Source: Gallionella sp.
Lineage (GTDB): Bacteria; Pseudomonadota; Gammaproteobacteria; Burkholderiales; Gallionellaceae
DNA: 64,000 bases
Direction: 5' to 3'
Assembly (NCBI GenBank): GCA_030682375.1
Contig: JAUXOL010000019.1
Span: 109,459 to 173,458, forward strand
Position 1 is the stretch's first letter. Each line of letters begins with the position of its first letter. The notes under the pieces were generated by a model, which had not been told where the DNA came from, ran no database searches, and saw only the letters and a program-made list of their open reading frames with translations. Both the position numbers and the translations under genes were made by a program. Shown one piece after another: positions 28,361 to 38,676 of this stretch.

Positions 28361-30385
28361 TTATGCCGTCCCGAAACGCTTCATGCGTTCGGCTTCTCGC
28401 TCTTCTCTGATGCGCTGATATTTCTCGACCTCTGATTCGTTTAAGTTATTAGGCTGTGACGGCTTTCCCTTGCCCACGGTTTGGCCGGTGGTAGGGTCGT
28501 ACCAGACGCCCGGCGATAATTCCTTGAGCTTAGGCTGTTCGAGGGGCGTTTCCGGGATGCCCGGCTTTTCGATGGTGATGGACTGGATAGCCAGCAATTC
28601 AGCCTGTGCGGGCAAGGTAATCGGCGAGGCTTGCCGAATTTCCCCGAACGCCTCTCCACGCGGTTTCTTGAATGCAGCCTTATCGATGCAATGCTGCGCG
28701 GCGGTCTGTTTATCTCCTACCAAGCCAATCTTGTTGGCATCGCATACCCAGCGTTCTCCGTCATAGACCAAGACAGGAATAGCCGGATCTTCCGGGTTGT
28801 AGAAAACGGTGTATTTTTTGGATCGAGCAGCTAGTGGTAAATCAGCCAGAGTTTCCGACCAATAGCGAATTTCACCATAACCTGGAAAGGTAAATCGGAT
28901 ACTCGCATCCTTGTTATTGAGGGTCAGCGTTTTTTGTTCCAGGCATAACAGTCGCAGGTCTTCTGCTGTGACGCGCGGCCATTCCTTGTGCGGCTCGGCC
29001 TTCATCAGGGCGTCGTAGAGCTGCGCAGGGGCGTTGCCATCCATGCCTTGCCCTCGGTGCGCGTGCTCGTGGTTGAATTCTTCCAGCGTTTCCGCCAGCT
29101 TGGTGGCGTAAGCCTCAATGGGAATGGCCTTATTTCGGTCAAAGTCTTCCGGCTTTGATACGGTGTTCTTGCCGCAGTATGCGCCTTGAAATTCGGGCAG
29201 TTTGTCCAAGTGGTTGGCAATGTATTTCCAGAACGATTCGATGGGTTTTTCCTGCCCGCGATAGGGACGCGCCCAATCAACCACGATGCCCATGCGGGTG
29301 AGCGCGCCCAACTGGTCATCCTCGTTAATTTTGAAACGGTAACGAGTCTTTTGCCCGCCTGTGACCGCCTTTGCCGCGTATTCTCGGCCATTGTCCAGCA
29401 ATGCTTTGCCTGGCTTTATACCGACGCGCGCCAGAGCCGAATGAAACGAGGCTAAAACAAGGCTGCTGGTGGCGTTGAATCCACCGCGTGCGCCCAATAC
29501 ACTGCGGGTTCGCATGTCACACCAAGCCACGATAAACGGGCGGCTGATTGTGCCGTCCGGCCAGCGGCAAAACACGTCTGCGCGCCGGCCATCTGAAACC
29601 CAGACTTCATGCAGTGCATAGGCCGTAAAGTCCCGCTCGGCTGCGGGGAATGTGGCATCGAAGGCTTCTTTGCCATTGCGCCCCAAGATAGTGATTGGTC
29701 CTGGCAGCGCATTGAGCTTCCGCAGGATGGTTTTGTCGGATGGGAGCACCCAGCCTTTCCGTTTAGCTTCTTTGCGCGCTTCCTTGATAACTACGCGGGC
29801 AGGAGGTTCGGAGGTCGAGAGATAGCGCGCCTTGATCCAATCCCACGCTTCGCCCGACAAATTGGCTTCCTTTGTGCGCCCCTTGTAGCTTGGCAGCAAT
29901 AGCGCAGCCCATAATTCACGCGGCTTCCCTGCGATTACATCGCGGGCGCGCCATAGGGTAACTGGGGAAATATTGAATTCGGCATGGATGTGCGCCTCGG
30001 CGTTGCGCTTGGTTTCGCCCGCTGCGCATAGTTCTTCAAATGCCATCACAGCATCACGTAAATTTTCAGCTCGTTTTTTAGATGTCGATGGGGCTTGGCG
30101 ATAAGCCTTGTGCAGGGCATCAAGGTCAATCTGGAGATCGTTGATAGTTGCCCCATCTGTAATGGCAACCAGATTGCTGCCGAGAGGTTCGGGCGGTTGT
30201 ATCGCCCAATACTGCGCCTGGGCGGTGTCGGGTAACGATGTCAGCGGGATAACCCATCCGTCAACGCCCTTAACTGCACCTGCATATTTTGCGGAATCAC
30301 AATTTCGGCGAATATGGCGAACTGATAGCCCGCAAAGCTGCGCGGCAGTATCAGTTTGCAGCAGGATATTGGAGGGCGCTTTCAC
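28361..30385 (-). CDS. MuA-like transposase
   Basis: 674 aa; HTH N-terminus; HEVWVSDGRRADVFCRW, DMRTRSVLGARGGFNATSSLVLASFHSALARVGIKPGKALLDNGREYAAKAV, GRPYRGQEKPIESFWKYI DDE core. Confidence 0.88.
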   Translation of the reverse strand: MKAPSNILLQTDTAAQLCGLSVRHIRRNCDSAKYAGAVKGVDGWVIPLTSLPDTAQAQYWAIQPPEPLGSNLVAITDGATINDLQIDLDALHKAYRQAPSTSKKRAENLRDAVMAFEELCAAGETKRNAEAHIHAEFNISPVTLWRARDVIAGKPRELWAALLLPSYKGRTKEANLSGEAWDWIKARYLSTSEPPARVVIKEARKEAKRKGWVLPSDKTILRKLNALPGPITILGRNGKEAFDATFPAAERDFTAYALHEVWVSDGRRADVFCRWPDGTISRPFIVAWCDMRTRSVLGARGGFNATSSLVLASFHSALARVGIKPGKALLDNGREYAAKAVTGGQKTRYRFKINEDDQLGALTRMGIVVDWARPYRGQEKPIESFWKYIANHLDKLPEFQGAYCGKNTVSKPEDFDRNKAIPIEAYATKLAETLEEFNHEHAHRGQGMDGNAPAQLYDALMKAEPHKEWPRVTAEDLRLLCLEQKTLTLNNKDASIRFTFPGYGEIRYWSETLADLPLAARSKKYTVFYNPEDPAIPVLVYDGERWVCDANKIGLVGDKQTAAQHCIDKAAFKKPRGEAFGEIRQASPITLPAQAELLAIQSITIEKPGIPETPLEQPKLKELSPGVWYDPTTGQTVGKGKPSQPNNLNESEVEKYQRIREEREAERMKRFGTA

Positions 30386-30388
30386 GGA

Positions 30389-30592
30389 TCAGCTTTCGAC
30401 TATCACGCCATGTTTAATGCCCAGTACAACGGCAATCCGGTGGGCGTTACCACGCAAACATTTTGAGTCGCCGTTCAGCACCTTCTTGACGCTTTCCGGG
30501 TTGAAGCCATGCTTTCGTGACCACCCAGTAACGGATTCGCCGCGATAGTTGAATTCATTTCTGGCCTGCTCAAGAGTTTTTAACTGGCTCAT
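30389..30592 (-). CDS. Ner-like DNA-binding regulator
   Basis: 67 aa, NEFNYRGESVTGWSRKHGFNPESVKKVLNGDSKCLRGNAHRIAVVLGIK HTH; adjacent to MuA gene. Confidence 0.7.
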   Translation of the reverse strand: MSQLKTLEQARNEFNYRGESVTGWSRKHGFNPESVKKVLNGDSKCLRGNAHRIAVVLGIKHGVIVES

Positions 30593-30622
30593 GTATTGCC
30601 CCTTATGGTGGTAATATTCTCA

Positions 30623-30651
30623 ATTATTCGGGAATAATAGTTCAGAATAAT
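30623..30651. promoter_or_regulatory. Candidate operator between ner-like and repressor genes
   Basis: ATTATTC GG GAATAAT palindrome plus a further GAATAAT half-site at 30645. Confidence 0.5.
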
Positions 30652-30713
30652 TAACCTGCGCAAATTATTTGTTTGGTATTTTGCATAGATAAAATGATTT
30701 TCATATAGTCAAA

Positions 30714-31289
30714 ATGACCATAGGCGAACGCATCAATAAAGAACGTAAGCAACTTGGATTTAGCCAAGCCGCCTTTGCTGCCCTTGGCGGGGCATCAAAA
30801 GGTTCTCAAATTGCTTGGGAAAAAGGGAGCGCATTCCCCAATGCCGCCGTGCTGGCTGCCTGGGCAAAAGTCGGGGTTGATGTAACTTATGTGCTGACGG
30901 GTGAGCGCACTAAAGAGCAAGCTCTATGGAGCGTACTGAATTCCATTCAAGGCTTCTTGCAGCTTATCGCCCACGATGAAGAGTTGCGGGAGGCCTGCTT
31001 ATTGGCAAACGACGAAATTGAGGCATCCAAGCGAGGTGAGGACGTAGGAAACAAGGCTGAATTAGCCATCTTTGCATTGCTTAAGAAAAGCCCTGCCTTG
31101 CTACTGGATCAGGCGCTGTTTGAAGACATGCTGGAAAAACTGGAATTTGTTTTAGATGCAAAGGAATTAACGCTCAGCTCAAGCAGTAAGGCAAAAGCCG
31201 TTATGCACTTGTATCGAGCCGTACAGGCTGCCGGGCGGCGCATTGATTTAGACATGGTTGAATCCGCGATCAAGTCGGTATCGCCCTGA
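30714..31289 (+). CDS. Phage repressor (XRE-family HTH)
   Basis: MTIGERINKERKQLGFSQAAFAALGGASKGSQIAWEKGSAFPNAAVLAAWAKVGVDVTYVLTGE; divergent from ner. Confidence 0.8.
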   Translation: MTIGERINKERKQLGFSQAAFAALGGASKGSQIAWEKGSAFPNAAVLAAWAKVGVDVTYVLTGERTKEQALWSVLNSIQGFLQLIAHDEELREACLLANDEIEASKRGEDVGNKAELAIFALLKKSPALLLDQALFEDMLEKLEFVLDAKELTLSSSSKAKAVMHLYRAVQAAGRRIDLDMVESAIKSVSP

Positions 31290-31378
31290 AAATCAAATTT
31301 CCACGTCCGCAAAGGGTTATTTTGTGGAAGATGTCACTTCAAACCATCAAACCCCATATTCCGCTGGACTTACAAAGG

Positions 31379-31443
31379 CGCGGACATGTTTTATTGAATG
31401 TCCGCGACATGTCCGCATGTCCGCGTAAATTTCACGCGGACAT
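31379..31443. promoter_or_regulatory. Cluster of ATGTCCGC motifs in both orientations
   Basis: gCGGACATgttttattgaATGTCCGCgacATGTCCGCATGTCCGCGtaaatttcacGCGGACAT. Confidence 0.5.
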
Positions 31444-31507
31444 TTTAAGATTTACACCTTTGAATTTTTGCTTGTGTCCCACAGTGGCGAGGTTTTGCAG
31501 CGTTTAC

Positions 31508-31685
31508 AGTCTTTCAAACCATGTGTCCGTGATTGCTGGTACATGTCCGCGGTCATGGCGATTTTAGCCATTTTGTCCGTAAATCTTTCAAATCCAAAAT
31601 TTCAGCCTATCCCGCGTAAACCCTTGTAGTCCCGGCTCTTCCCACTTGTTTTGGGGATTTGCCTAATCTTTCAAACCATGTGTCC
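31508..31685. repeat. attL-type end of Mu-like element: three spaced end repeats
   Basis: AATCTTTCAAACCATGTGTCC (31665-31685), partial AATCTTTCAAATCC (31582), AGTCTTTCAAACCATGTGTCC (31508-31528). Confidence 0.8.
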
Positions 31686-31715
31686 CCGGTAATTTGTAAT
31701 CCCACCCCTCCCGTA

Positions 31716-33212
31716 TTACTTGGCGCGGGTTCTTTCGTACTCTGCAGATATTCTTGCCAATTTCTGGCTCTGCTCCGATTCAATCTGACTCCAGGTAAAT
31801 CTCCATTCCCAATTTCCTGACGGCTTGCCGGGAAAATTCATTCTATGTTCGCTGTTCAATCCGAGGACATCCTGCATCGGGAAAATAACGGTATTGGCCA
31901 CGGAGGCTGAAAGCGCCCGCATCATGTCCCAATGGATAGCCTGACCATCGCTGTGCAGATATTGTTGTGCAAAGGTTTTTTCGCGATCAGGTAACGAACT
32001 CCACCAACCCAAGGTCGTGTCGTTATCGTGGGTGCCGGTATAGGCAACGGTATTCGATACATAGTTGTGCGGCAGGAACGGATTAGCCTCGGTATCCCCG
32101 AAGGCGAACTGCATGACGCGCATGCCGGGCAGTTCGAATTTGTCGCGTAGTTCGGCCACATCTGGGGTGATTATCCCTAAATCCTCGGCAATGATAGGCA
32201 ATTGGGGGAAGCTATGCTTCAGCGCATGAAACAACTGTTCTCCGGGGGCGGCGACCCACTGTCCGCCGATGGCGTTAGGCGCGTCGGCCGGAATCTCCCA
32301 ATAAGCAGCGAACCCGCGGAAGTGATCGACGCGCACCAGATCGGCATGACGGAATGCATGCCTCATGCGCGCTATCCACCAAACGAAGCCGGTTTGCTCA
32401 TGAGCATCCCAACGGTAGACGGGATTTCCCCAGAGCTGGCCGGTTTCGCTGAAATAATCGGGCGGCACACCGGCAACCACCGTAGGACGCCCGCTTTCGT
32501 TCAGCTTGAACAGTTCCTGATGCGCCCACACGTCGGCGCTCTGATAGGCCACGAAAATGGGGGCGTCGCCGATGATCCGGATTTCATGTGAGTTGGCATA
32601 TTCCTTCAGCCGTAACCACTGACGCGCGAAGCACCACTGACCAAATTTCCAGAAGCCGATCTCGTCGGCGTATCGCGTTTCAAAATTACGCAACGCTTGT
32701 TCGTCTCTGCGCACCAGCTCGTCCGGCCAAGAGTCCCACTCCCGCCCGTCTTGGTGTTCTGCGATCGCCATGAACAGAGCATAGTCCCGGAGCCAGTCGC
32801 CCTCCTCTTCGCAAAACGAATCATATTCATGACGCATCCTGCTGTTTGTAGAAAGGAATCGCTTGGCGGCGCGATGCAGGCGTTCTATGCGAAATGATTG
32901 CGTCAGCCCGTAATCAACCCGATCGGCAGAAAAATCCGGCAACGCTTCCAGATCGTCCTGCTCCAGCCATCCCTGATCGGCCAGTTCGGTAAGGTCGATC
33001 AACAGGAGATTGCCGGCGAAGGCCGAACGACTCATATAGGGCGAATTTCCGGGGCCAATCTCGCCCAGCGGCAGCACCTGCCAGTATGACTGTCCCGCAC
33101 TAACCAGCCAATCGACGAAACGGTATGCATCCGCGCCCAGATCGCCGGAACCAAACTTGCCGGGTAGCGATGTGGGATGAAGCAGGATGCCGCTTGCCCG
33201 AGAATTCAACAT
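31716..33212 (-). CDS. malQ: 4-alpha-glucanotransferase
   Basis: SGILLHPTSLPGKFGSGDLG, VRVDHFRGFAAYWEIPA, YTGTHDNDTTLGWW. Confidence 0.94.
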   Translation of the reverse strand: MLNSRASGILLHPTSLPGKFGSGDLGADAYRFVDWLVSAGQSYWQVLPLGEIGPGNSPYMSRSAFAGNLLLIDLTELADQGWLEQDDLEALPDFSADRVDYGLTQSFRIERLHRAAKRFLSTNSRMRHEYDSFCEEEGDWLRDYALFMAIAEHQDGREWDSWPDELVRRDEQALRNFETRYADEIGFWKFGQWCFARQWLRLKEYANSHEIRIIGDAPIFVAYQSADVWAHQELFKLNESGRPTVVAGVPPDYFSETGQLWGNPVYRWDAHEQTGFVWWIARMRHAFRHADLVRVDHFRGFAAYWEIPADAPNAIGGQWVAAPGEQLFHALKHSFPQLPIIAEDLGIITPDVAELRDKFELPGMRVMQFAFGDTEANPFLPHNYVSNTVAYTGTHDNDTTLGWWSSLPDREKTFAQQYLHSDGQAIHWDMMRALSASVANTVIFPMQDVLGLNSEHRMNFPGKPSGNWEWRFTWSQIESEQSQKLARISAEYERTRAK

Positions 33213-33265
33213 AGGCGTGTAATCTTTATTAATTTAACGTAATGGAAATGGCAGTCGGTTCGGCA

Positions 33266-34984
33266 TTATTCCGATGCACGGCGCATTGCGCCGCCCGCTT
33301 CCGGACTTCCCCCACCCTGGCTGATGGGCTCGAACAGGTTCATAGGAGGCGGCAATTTCAGCATATGATATAACTCGGTCAAATTATGACGGAACAACCG
33401 GTCGAAGCTGGAGACCGAATGCGACGGGTTATAGTCGCCAAACCACCAGAACCAGTCCGAGCTCTCGCAGGAGCGCAGTTGTTTCTCAGCCGCATCCTGT
33501 TCTACCTGCGTGAGGCGCCCACTGGCCATGACCATGTCGAAACTCTGCTTTGCGATGCATAACAGATCCCAGGCACGGTTCTTGTCCGGCGAACCTATCC
33601 AGGTCGAGAAATTGCCGTATACCCAACTGCCGGCGACGATGCTTTCAAGGCTGTGCGGGCGGGCATAACCAATCGCAGCAGGAGTCTCGGCATTCTTGAG
33701 GTAATCGGAGTAAGTCGTCGTGCGTATCTGAGTGCTCGATTCGAGCGCGGTATACAGTTCATCGAGAAAATAGAAACCGTTATATGGGTAGTACTCCCAG
33801 GCATTCTCTCCATCCAGGATCACGCTGATTATGGGCGTCTCGCCTTCGGATGCTTGCTGAACGATGCTCGCGACCTGATCGACGAAATGGGTGGCCGCAT
33901 CCTTGCCGTGCCAACGTGAATACTCGAAACCGATCAGATCGGACAAATGATCATCCCGGAAGAAGCATTGCAGACCTTCGCCCTTCTGTGCCAACCGATA
34001 GGGACGGTACAGGAACTGTTCACGCGCCGGGATGGCCGATTTGGCCTTGTTCAGACTATTGACCAGCACACCCTCCCCGCTCGCGGCCCAGCGGCATCCT
34101 TCCGCGGCGAGCACTTCCAGTGTTTCGGTCGAGATCGAGCCTTCGGCTGGCCACATCCCCTGCGGCTCCGCGCCAAAACGGTCACGATGACTGCGCCGCG
34201 CCAAGCGTACATGTTCGGTCACACGCAAGCGTCCCTTGGGATAGTGCGGCGACTTGGGCAACGGCACATCGGGCATGGCTTCCCTGGCACTGGCAAAGTC
34301 GATCATCAGCGGCGCCAGCGGATGATAGTGCGGCGTCGCGGATATCTCGATCTGTCCCGATTCGGACAGTTTTCGGTAGCGAGGAATGATACCGGTAACC
34401 TTTTGTCCGATCAGGTCGAGCAACTGCTTGCGATCCTCGTAAGTGAACCCCTCTGCCTTGCTCATCAGGTGGGCCACCAGTGCATGTTCGCGACGCACGC
34501 TCTCGCCGCACCAGACCAAGTGATACCAGGTCAGCAGGTCCGACAGGTATTGCCCAGACAGATAGGATAAGGCGGCCTCGCCGTCGCCGTTCAATCGAGT
34601 GAACAAATCCAGCAAACGCTTGTAGGCCGGATAGGGCGCAATCATCTTGGTGTGGTTGCTTCGGAAGCAGGCATCGAAAACCAGCTGACGCTGTTCTGAC
34701 GAGAACTGGTTGGGATCCTCGTGTGCCAGCAGTCGCAACAACGGATCACGCAATTGACCGGTCGCGAACTGGTCACAATAGTCCTCGATCTGGTCGAGCA
34801 GGATGGGTACGAAATTAACCACCGCGCGCACCTTGGGATGGCGTTCGAGATGATAGGCCATGTCGGTGTAATCCTTGATGGCGTGCAAATAAGTCCAGGG
34901 TAATACGAAATCGCCACTGGCATAATCGCGATAATCCGGCTGATGCATGTGCCAGAGGAAAACCAAGTCAGCAGATTTTTTCAT
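33266..34984 (-). CDS. Glycoside hydrolase family 57 protein
   Basis: LVFLWHMHQPDYRD, GMWPAEGSISTETLEVLAAEGCRWAASGEGVL, ILDGENAWEYYPYNG. Confidence 0.92.
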   Translation of the reverse strand: MKKSADLVFLWHMHQPDYRDYASGDFVLPWTYLHAIKDYTDMAYHLERHPKVRAVVNFVPILLDQIEDYCDQFATGQLRDPLLRLLAHEDPNQFSSEQRQLVFDACFRSNHTKMIAPYPAYKRLLDLFTRLNGDGEAALSYLSGQYLSDLLTWYHLVWCGESVRREHALVAHLMSKAEGFTYEDRKQLLDLIGQKVTGIIPRYRKLSESGQIEISATPHYHPLAPLMIDFASAREAMPDVPLPKSPHYPKGRLRVTEHVRLARRSHRDRFGAEPQGMWPAEGSISTETLEVLAAEGCRWAASGEGVLVNSLNKAKSAIPAREQFLYRPYRLAQKGEGLQCFFRDDHLSDLIGFEYSRWHGKDAATHFVDQVASIVQQASEGETPIISVILDGENAWEYYPYNGFYFLDELYTALESSTQIRTTTYSDYLKNAETPAAIGYARPHSLESIVAGSWVYGNFSTWIGSPDKNRAWDLLCIAKQSFDMVMASGRLTQVEQDAAEKQLRSCESSDWFWWFGDYNPSHSVSSFDRLFRHNLTELYHMLKLPPPMNLFEPISQGGGSPEAGGAMRRASE

Positions 34985-35070
34985 TTGAGCAATATGTAAT
35001 CATTTCAATCTGTTGTTGGTTTTTGTTAACCAAAATTATGAGCTATTGGTTTTGGTTGACGAAAGCTATG

Positions 35071-36396
35071 TTAACGAAAGCTGTGAGATTTTTGCCCAAG
35101 CATTTCAGGCGTGATCAGCACGACCCCATTGGGGCTGACCCGGAAGCGCTTACGGTCTTCCTCCATATCCACACCGACCTGCAAACCGTCAGGTATCTTG
35201 CAATTCTTGTCGACGATCACGCGTTTCAATATCACATGGCTGCCGACATTGACGTTGGGCAGCAACACCGAATCCTCGATGTTGCAATGACTGCATATGC
35301 GCACATCCGAGAACAGCAAGGAACGACGAACCGTGGAACCGCTGACGATACAGCCGCCGGACACCAGCGAGTCGATCGCCATGCCTCGTCGCCCCTCCTC
35401 GTCGAACACAAATTTGGCCGGCGGCAATTGCTCCTGATGGGTCCAGATCGGCCACTCCTGATCGTACATATTCAGATCCGGGATGACCTTGGTCAGCTCC
35501 ATGTTCGCTTCCCAGAACGAGTCTATAGTTCCGACGTCGCGCCAGTATGGAATATGGTCGTCTCCCATACCCACGCAACTCTGGTCGAAGCTCTGCGCGA
35601 ACACGCGGTATTTTTCGACCAGATAGGGAATGATGTCCTTGCCGAAATCGTGACTGGAGTTCGGATCGTCGGCATCGCGGATCAATTGCTCGAACAGGAA
35701 CTTGGTGTTGAACACATAGATACCCATGCTGGCCAGCGCCTTGTCCGGGTTGCCCGGGATCGGAGCCGGGTTGGCGGGTTTCTCGGCGAACTCCACGACG
35801 CGCCCGTGTTCATCCACCTCCATCACGCCGAATGCGGTCGCGTCGGCCAGCGGCACTTCCAGGCAGGCCACGGTCATGTCGGCCTTGGTGTCGACGTGGT
35901 AAGCCAGCAACTTGCCATAGTCCATCTTGTAGACATGGTCCCCCGCCAGGATCAACACGAATTCCGGGCGGTTCTCACGCAGGATATCGAGATTCTGGTA
36001 GACGGCGTCGGCGGTGCCCTGATACCAGTGCTCCTCGGATACGCGCTGCTGCGCCGGCAGGATGTCGACGAACTCGCCGAACTGGCCGTTCAGGAAGGAC
36101 CAGCCGCGCTGTATATGACGGATCAGGCTGTGCGACTTGTATTGCGTGGCGACGCCAATACGGCGGATGCCGGAATTGACGCAGTTGGACAGCACGAAAT
36201 CGATGATGCGGAACTTGCCGCCGAACGGAACGGCCGGCTTGGCGCGCCAATCGGTCAGCTGATGCAGGCGGCTGCCGCGCCCGCCGGCCAATATCATCGC
36301 GTAAGTCTGCTTTGTGATGCGACTGATAAAACGTGGCGACGCATCGCCTGAAGTGAGATGGTATTTCTTCTGCAGATAACCTAGTTCAGCATTCAT
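35071..36396 (-). CDS. glgC: Glucose-1-phosphate adenylyltransferase
   Basis: [60 protein letters not shown]. Confidence 0.95.
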   Translation of the reverse strand: MNAELGYLQKKYHLTSGDASPRFISRITKQTYAMILAGGRGSRLHQLTDWRAKPAVPFGGKFRIIDFVLSNCVNSGIRRIGVATQYKSHSLIRHIQRGWSFLNGQFGEFVDILPAQQRVSEEHWYQGTADAVYQNLDILRENRPEFVLILAGDHVYKMDYGKLLAYHVDTKADMTVACLEVPLADATAFGVMEVDEHGRVVEFAEKPANPAPIPGNPDKALASMGIYVFNTKFLFEQLIRDADDPNSSHDFGKDIIPYLVEKYRVFAQSFDQSCVGMGDDHIPYWRDVGTIDSFWEANMELTKVIPDLNMYDQEWPIWTHQEQLPPAKFVFDEEGRRGMAIDSLVSGGCIVSGSTVRRSLLFSDVRICSHCNIEDSVLLPNVNVGSHVILKRVIVDKNCKIPDGLQVGVDMEEDRKRFRVSPNGVVLITPEMLGQKSHSFR

Positions 36397-36482
36397 TTCA
36401 CATCTCCGTTTGTTTGCATGTCTAGCTCCTGCATTATCGTTTACAATCGACTCAACATACAAGAACAGCGGGGAGAAATAAA

Positions 36483-38645
36483 GTGAATACACCGTACGAG
36501 TTGCTGCTGCAGGCCCGTCATCACGACCCGTTTGGATTGCTGGGCCTGCATCGCGAAGGCAACGAATGGGTCATTCGGGTCTATGAACCCCATGCAACCG
36601 GTGTTGACCTGCTCAGCAAGGCCGGAAATTCTTCTCTGGAACAAGTTCATCCCGGTGGCGTATTCGAATGGCGCGGCAAAGACGAGCCCGCCCGGCCCTA
36701 CCGCCTGTGCCTGCACTACGGCAACGCCACTCACGAGATCTGCGATCCTTACCAGTTCCCACCGCACATATCCCCGCAGGATCTGCACCTGTTCAGCGAA
36801 GGCCGGCTACATCAGGGTTATCGCATGCTCGGTTCGCACAGCGTCGAGATCAACGGTGTCAGAGGCGTGCGTTTCGCCGTCTGGGCACCGAACGCCGAAC
36901 GCGTCAGCGTCGTCGGGGAATTCAACGGATGGGACGGGCGCGTGCATCCGATGCGTTCCCACGGCGCCAGCGGCATATGGGAGCTGTTCCTGCCCGAAAT
37001 CAAGCCGAACGCGCTGTACCGCTACGAGATACGCAACCGCGCCACCGGCAATATCCAGACCAAGACCGATCCTTATGCGCAGGGCTATGAGTCTCGCCCC
37101 GGCACCGCCTCGCTCGTCACACCGCCCTACCAACACCAATGGCAGGACGCCGCCTGGATGAAACAGCGCGGCCAGTGGGACTGGCTGCACGGCGCGATCA
37201 ACATCTATGAGATCCACGCCGGATCGTGGAAGTGCCATCCGGACGGACGCCCCTACAGCTATCGCGAACTGGCCACCGACCTTGTGCCCTACGTTAAGGG
37301 CATGGGCTACACGCATATCGAGTTGATGCCGGTCAACGAGCACCCGCTGGATGAATCGTGGGGTTATCAGGCCACCGGCTATTTCGCGCCGACCAGCCGC
37401 TTCGGCTCGCCGGATGACTTGCGCCACCTGATCGACACCTGCCACCAGGCCGACATCGGCGTGATCCTCGACTGGGTGCCTGCGCACTTCCCGCAGGACA
37501 GCTGGGCGCTGGCCCGTTTCGACGGCACCGCGCTGTACGAGCACGAAGACCCGCGCCTCGGCTTCCATCAGGATTGGGGCACACACATCTTCAATTACGG
37601 CCGCAACGAGGTAAAGAGCTTCCTGATGTCCAGCGCGCATTTCTGGCTGTCCGAATTCCACTTCGACGGCCTGCGTGTGGATGCGGTCGCCTCGATGCTG
37701 TACTTGGACTATTCGCGCAAGGCCGGCGAATGGATACCCAACAAATACGGCGGACGCGAGAACCTCGACGCGGTGGATTTCCTGCGCGAGATGAACATCA
37801 TGGTGCACGAGGAATTCCCCGGCGCACTGACGATGGCCGAGGAATCCACCGCCTGGCCCGGCGTGTCCCGCCCCGTATATCTCGGCGGCCTCGGTTTCTC
37901 GATCAAGTGGAACATGGGCTGGATGAATGACACGCTGAGCTATTTCCAGCATGACCCGGTGCATCGCCGTTATCATCAGAGCCAACTCACCTTCGGCCAG
38001 CTCTACGCCTACAGCGAGAACTTCGTGCTGCCGTTCTCCCACGACGAGGTCGTGCACGGCAAGGGATCGCTGCTGTCCAAGATGCCCGGCGATGCCTGGC
38101 AGAAATTCGCCAACCTACGCCTGTTGCTGACCTACCAGATGACCAGCCCCGGCAAGAAACTCAACTTCATGGGCAACGAGATTGCCCAGGGACGGGAGTG
38201 GCAGTCGAAATGGGAGCTGGAGTGGTGGCAACTCGGCGAGGACTACCACCGCGGCGTGCAGAATCTGACCTGCGACCTGAACCAGCTGTACCGCAAACTG
38301 ACGGCGCTGCACGATCAGGACTTCCAGCCGGAGGGCTTCAGCTGGATAGACTGCAACGACGCGGAGCATTCCGTGCTGTCGTACCAGCGATATGCCCGCG
38401 ACGGCTCCAGCGTCATCGTCGTGCTGAACCTGACGCCGGTCCCCCGCAAACATTACCGCATCGGCCTGCCTGCCCTCACCCAATATCGCGAAGTGCTGAA
38501 CAGCGATTCGCAATATTACGCGGGCAGCAACATCGGCAATGCCGGTCTGATCCAAGCCGAGCCGACGCCGTGGATGGGCCTGCCCTACTCCGCCATGATC
38601 TCGTTGCCGCCGTTGGCCGGAGTGATCCTCGTTCCCGAAGCCTGA
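36483..38645 (+). CDS. glgB: 1,4-alpha-glucan branching enzyme (GTG start)
   Basis: [55 protein letters not shown]. Confidence 0.95.
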   Translation: MNTPYELLLQARHHDPFGLLGLHREGNEWVIRVYEPHATGVDLLSKAGNSSLEQVHPGGVFEWRGKDEPARPYRLCLHYGNATHEICDPYQFPPHISPQDLHLFSEGRLHQGYRMLGSHSVEINGVRGVRFAVWAPNAERVSVVGEFNGWDGRVHPMRSHGASGIWELFLPEIKPNALYRYEIRNRATGNIQTKTDPYAQGYESRPGTASLVTPPYQHQWQDAAWMKQRGQWDWLHGAINIYEIHAGSWKCHPDGRPYSYRELATDLVPYVKGMGYTHIELMPVNEHPLDESWGYQATGYFAPTSRFGSPDDLRHLIDTCHQADIGVILDWVPAHFPQDSWALARFDGTALYEHEDPRLGFHQDWGTHIFNYGRNEVKSFLMSSAHFWLSEFHFDGLRVDAVASMLYLDYSRKAGEWIPNKYGGRENLDAVDFLREMNIMVHEEFPGALTMAEESTAWPGVSRPVYLGGLGFSIKWNMGWMNDTLSYFQHDPVHRRYHQSQLTFGQLYAYSENFVLPFSHDEVVHGKGSLLSKMPGDAWQKFANLRLLLTYQMTSPGKKLNFMGNEIAQGREWQSKWELEWWQLGEDYHRGVQNLTCDLNQLYRKLTALHDQDFQPEGFSWIDCNDAEHSVLSYQRYARDGSSVIVVLNLTPVPRKHYRIGLPALTQYREVLNSDSQYYAGSNIGNAGLIQAEPTPWMGLPYSAMISLPPLAGVILVPEA

Positions 38646-38676
38646 AGAAAACCGTAGTTGATTTGAATTGACCATT

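Larger units (their letters stand above)
23166..31685. mobile_element. Mu-like transposable element, early/transposition module only (no virion genes)
   Basis: MuA, MuB, Ner-like, c repressor, GemA/gp16, Mor; inverted end repeats GGACACATGGTTTGAAAGATT (23166) / AATCTTTCAAACCATGTGTCC (31665). Exact terminal base not resolved. Confidence 0.85.

Noticed and set aside
36807-38057. 416-aa minus-strand ORF opposite glgB
   Set aside because: Shadow ORF; no recognisable motifs and the plus strand is clearly glgB.
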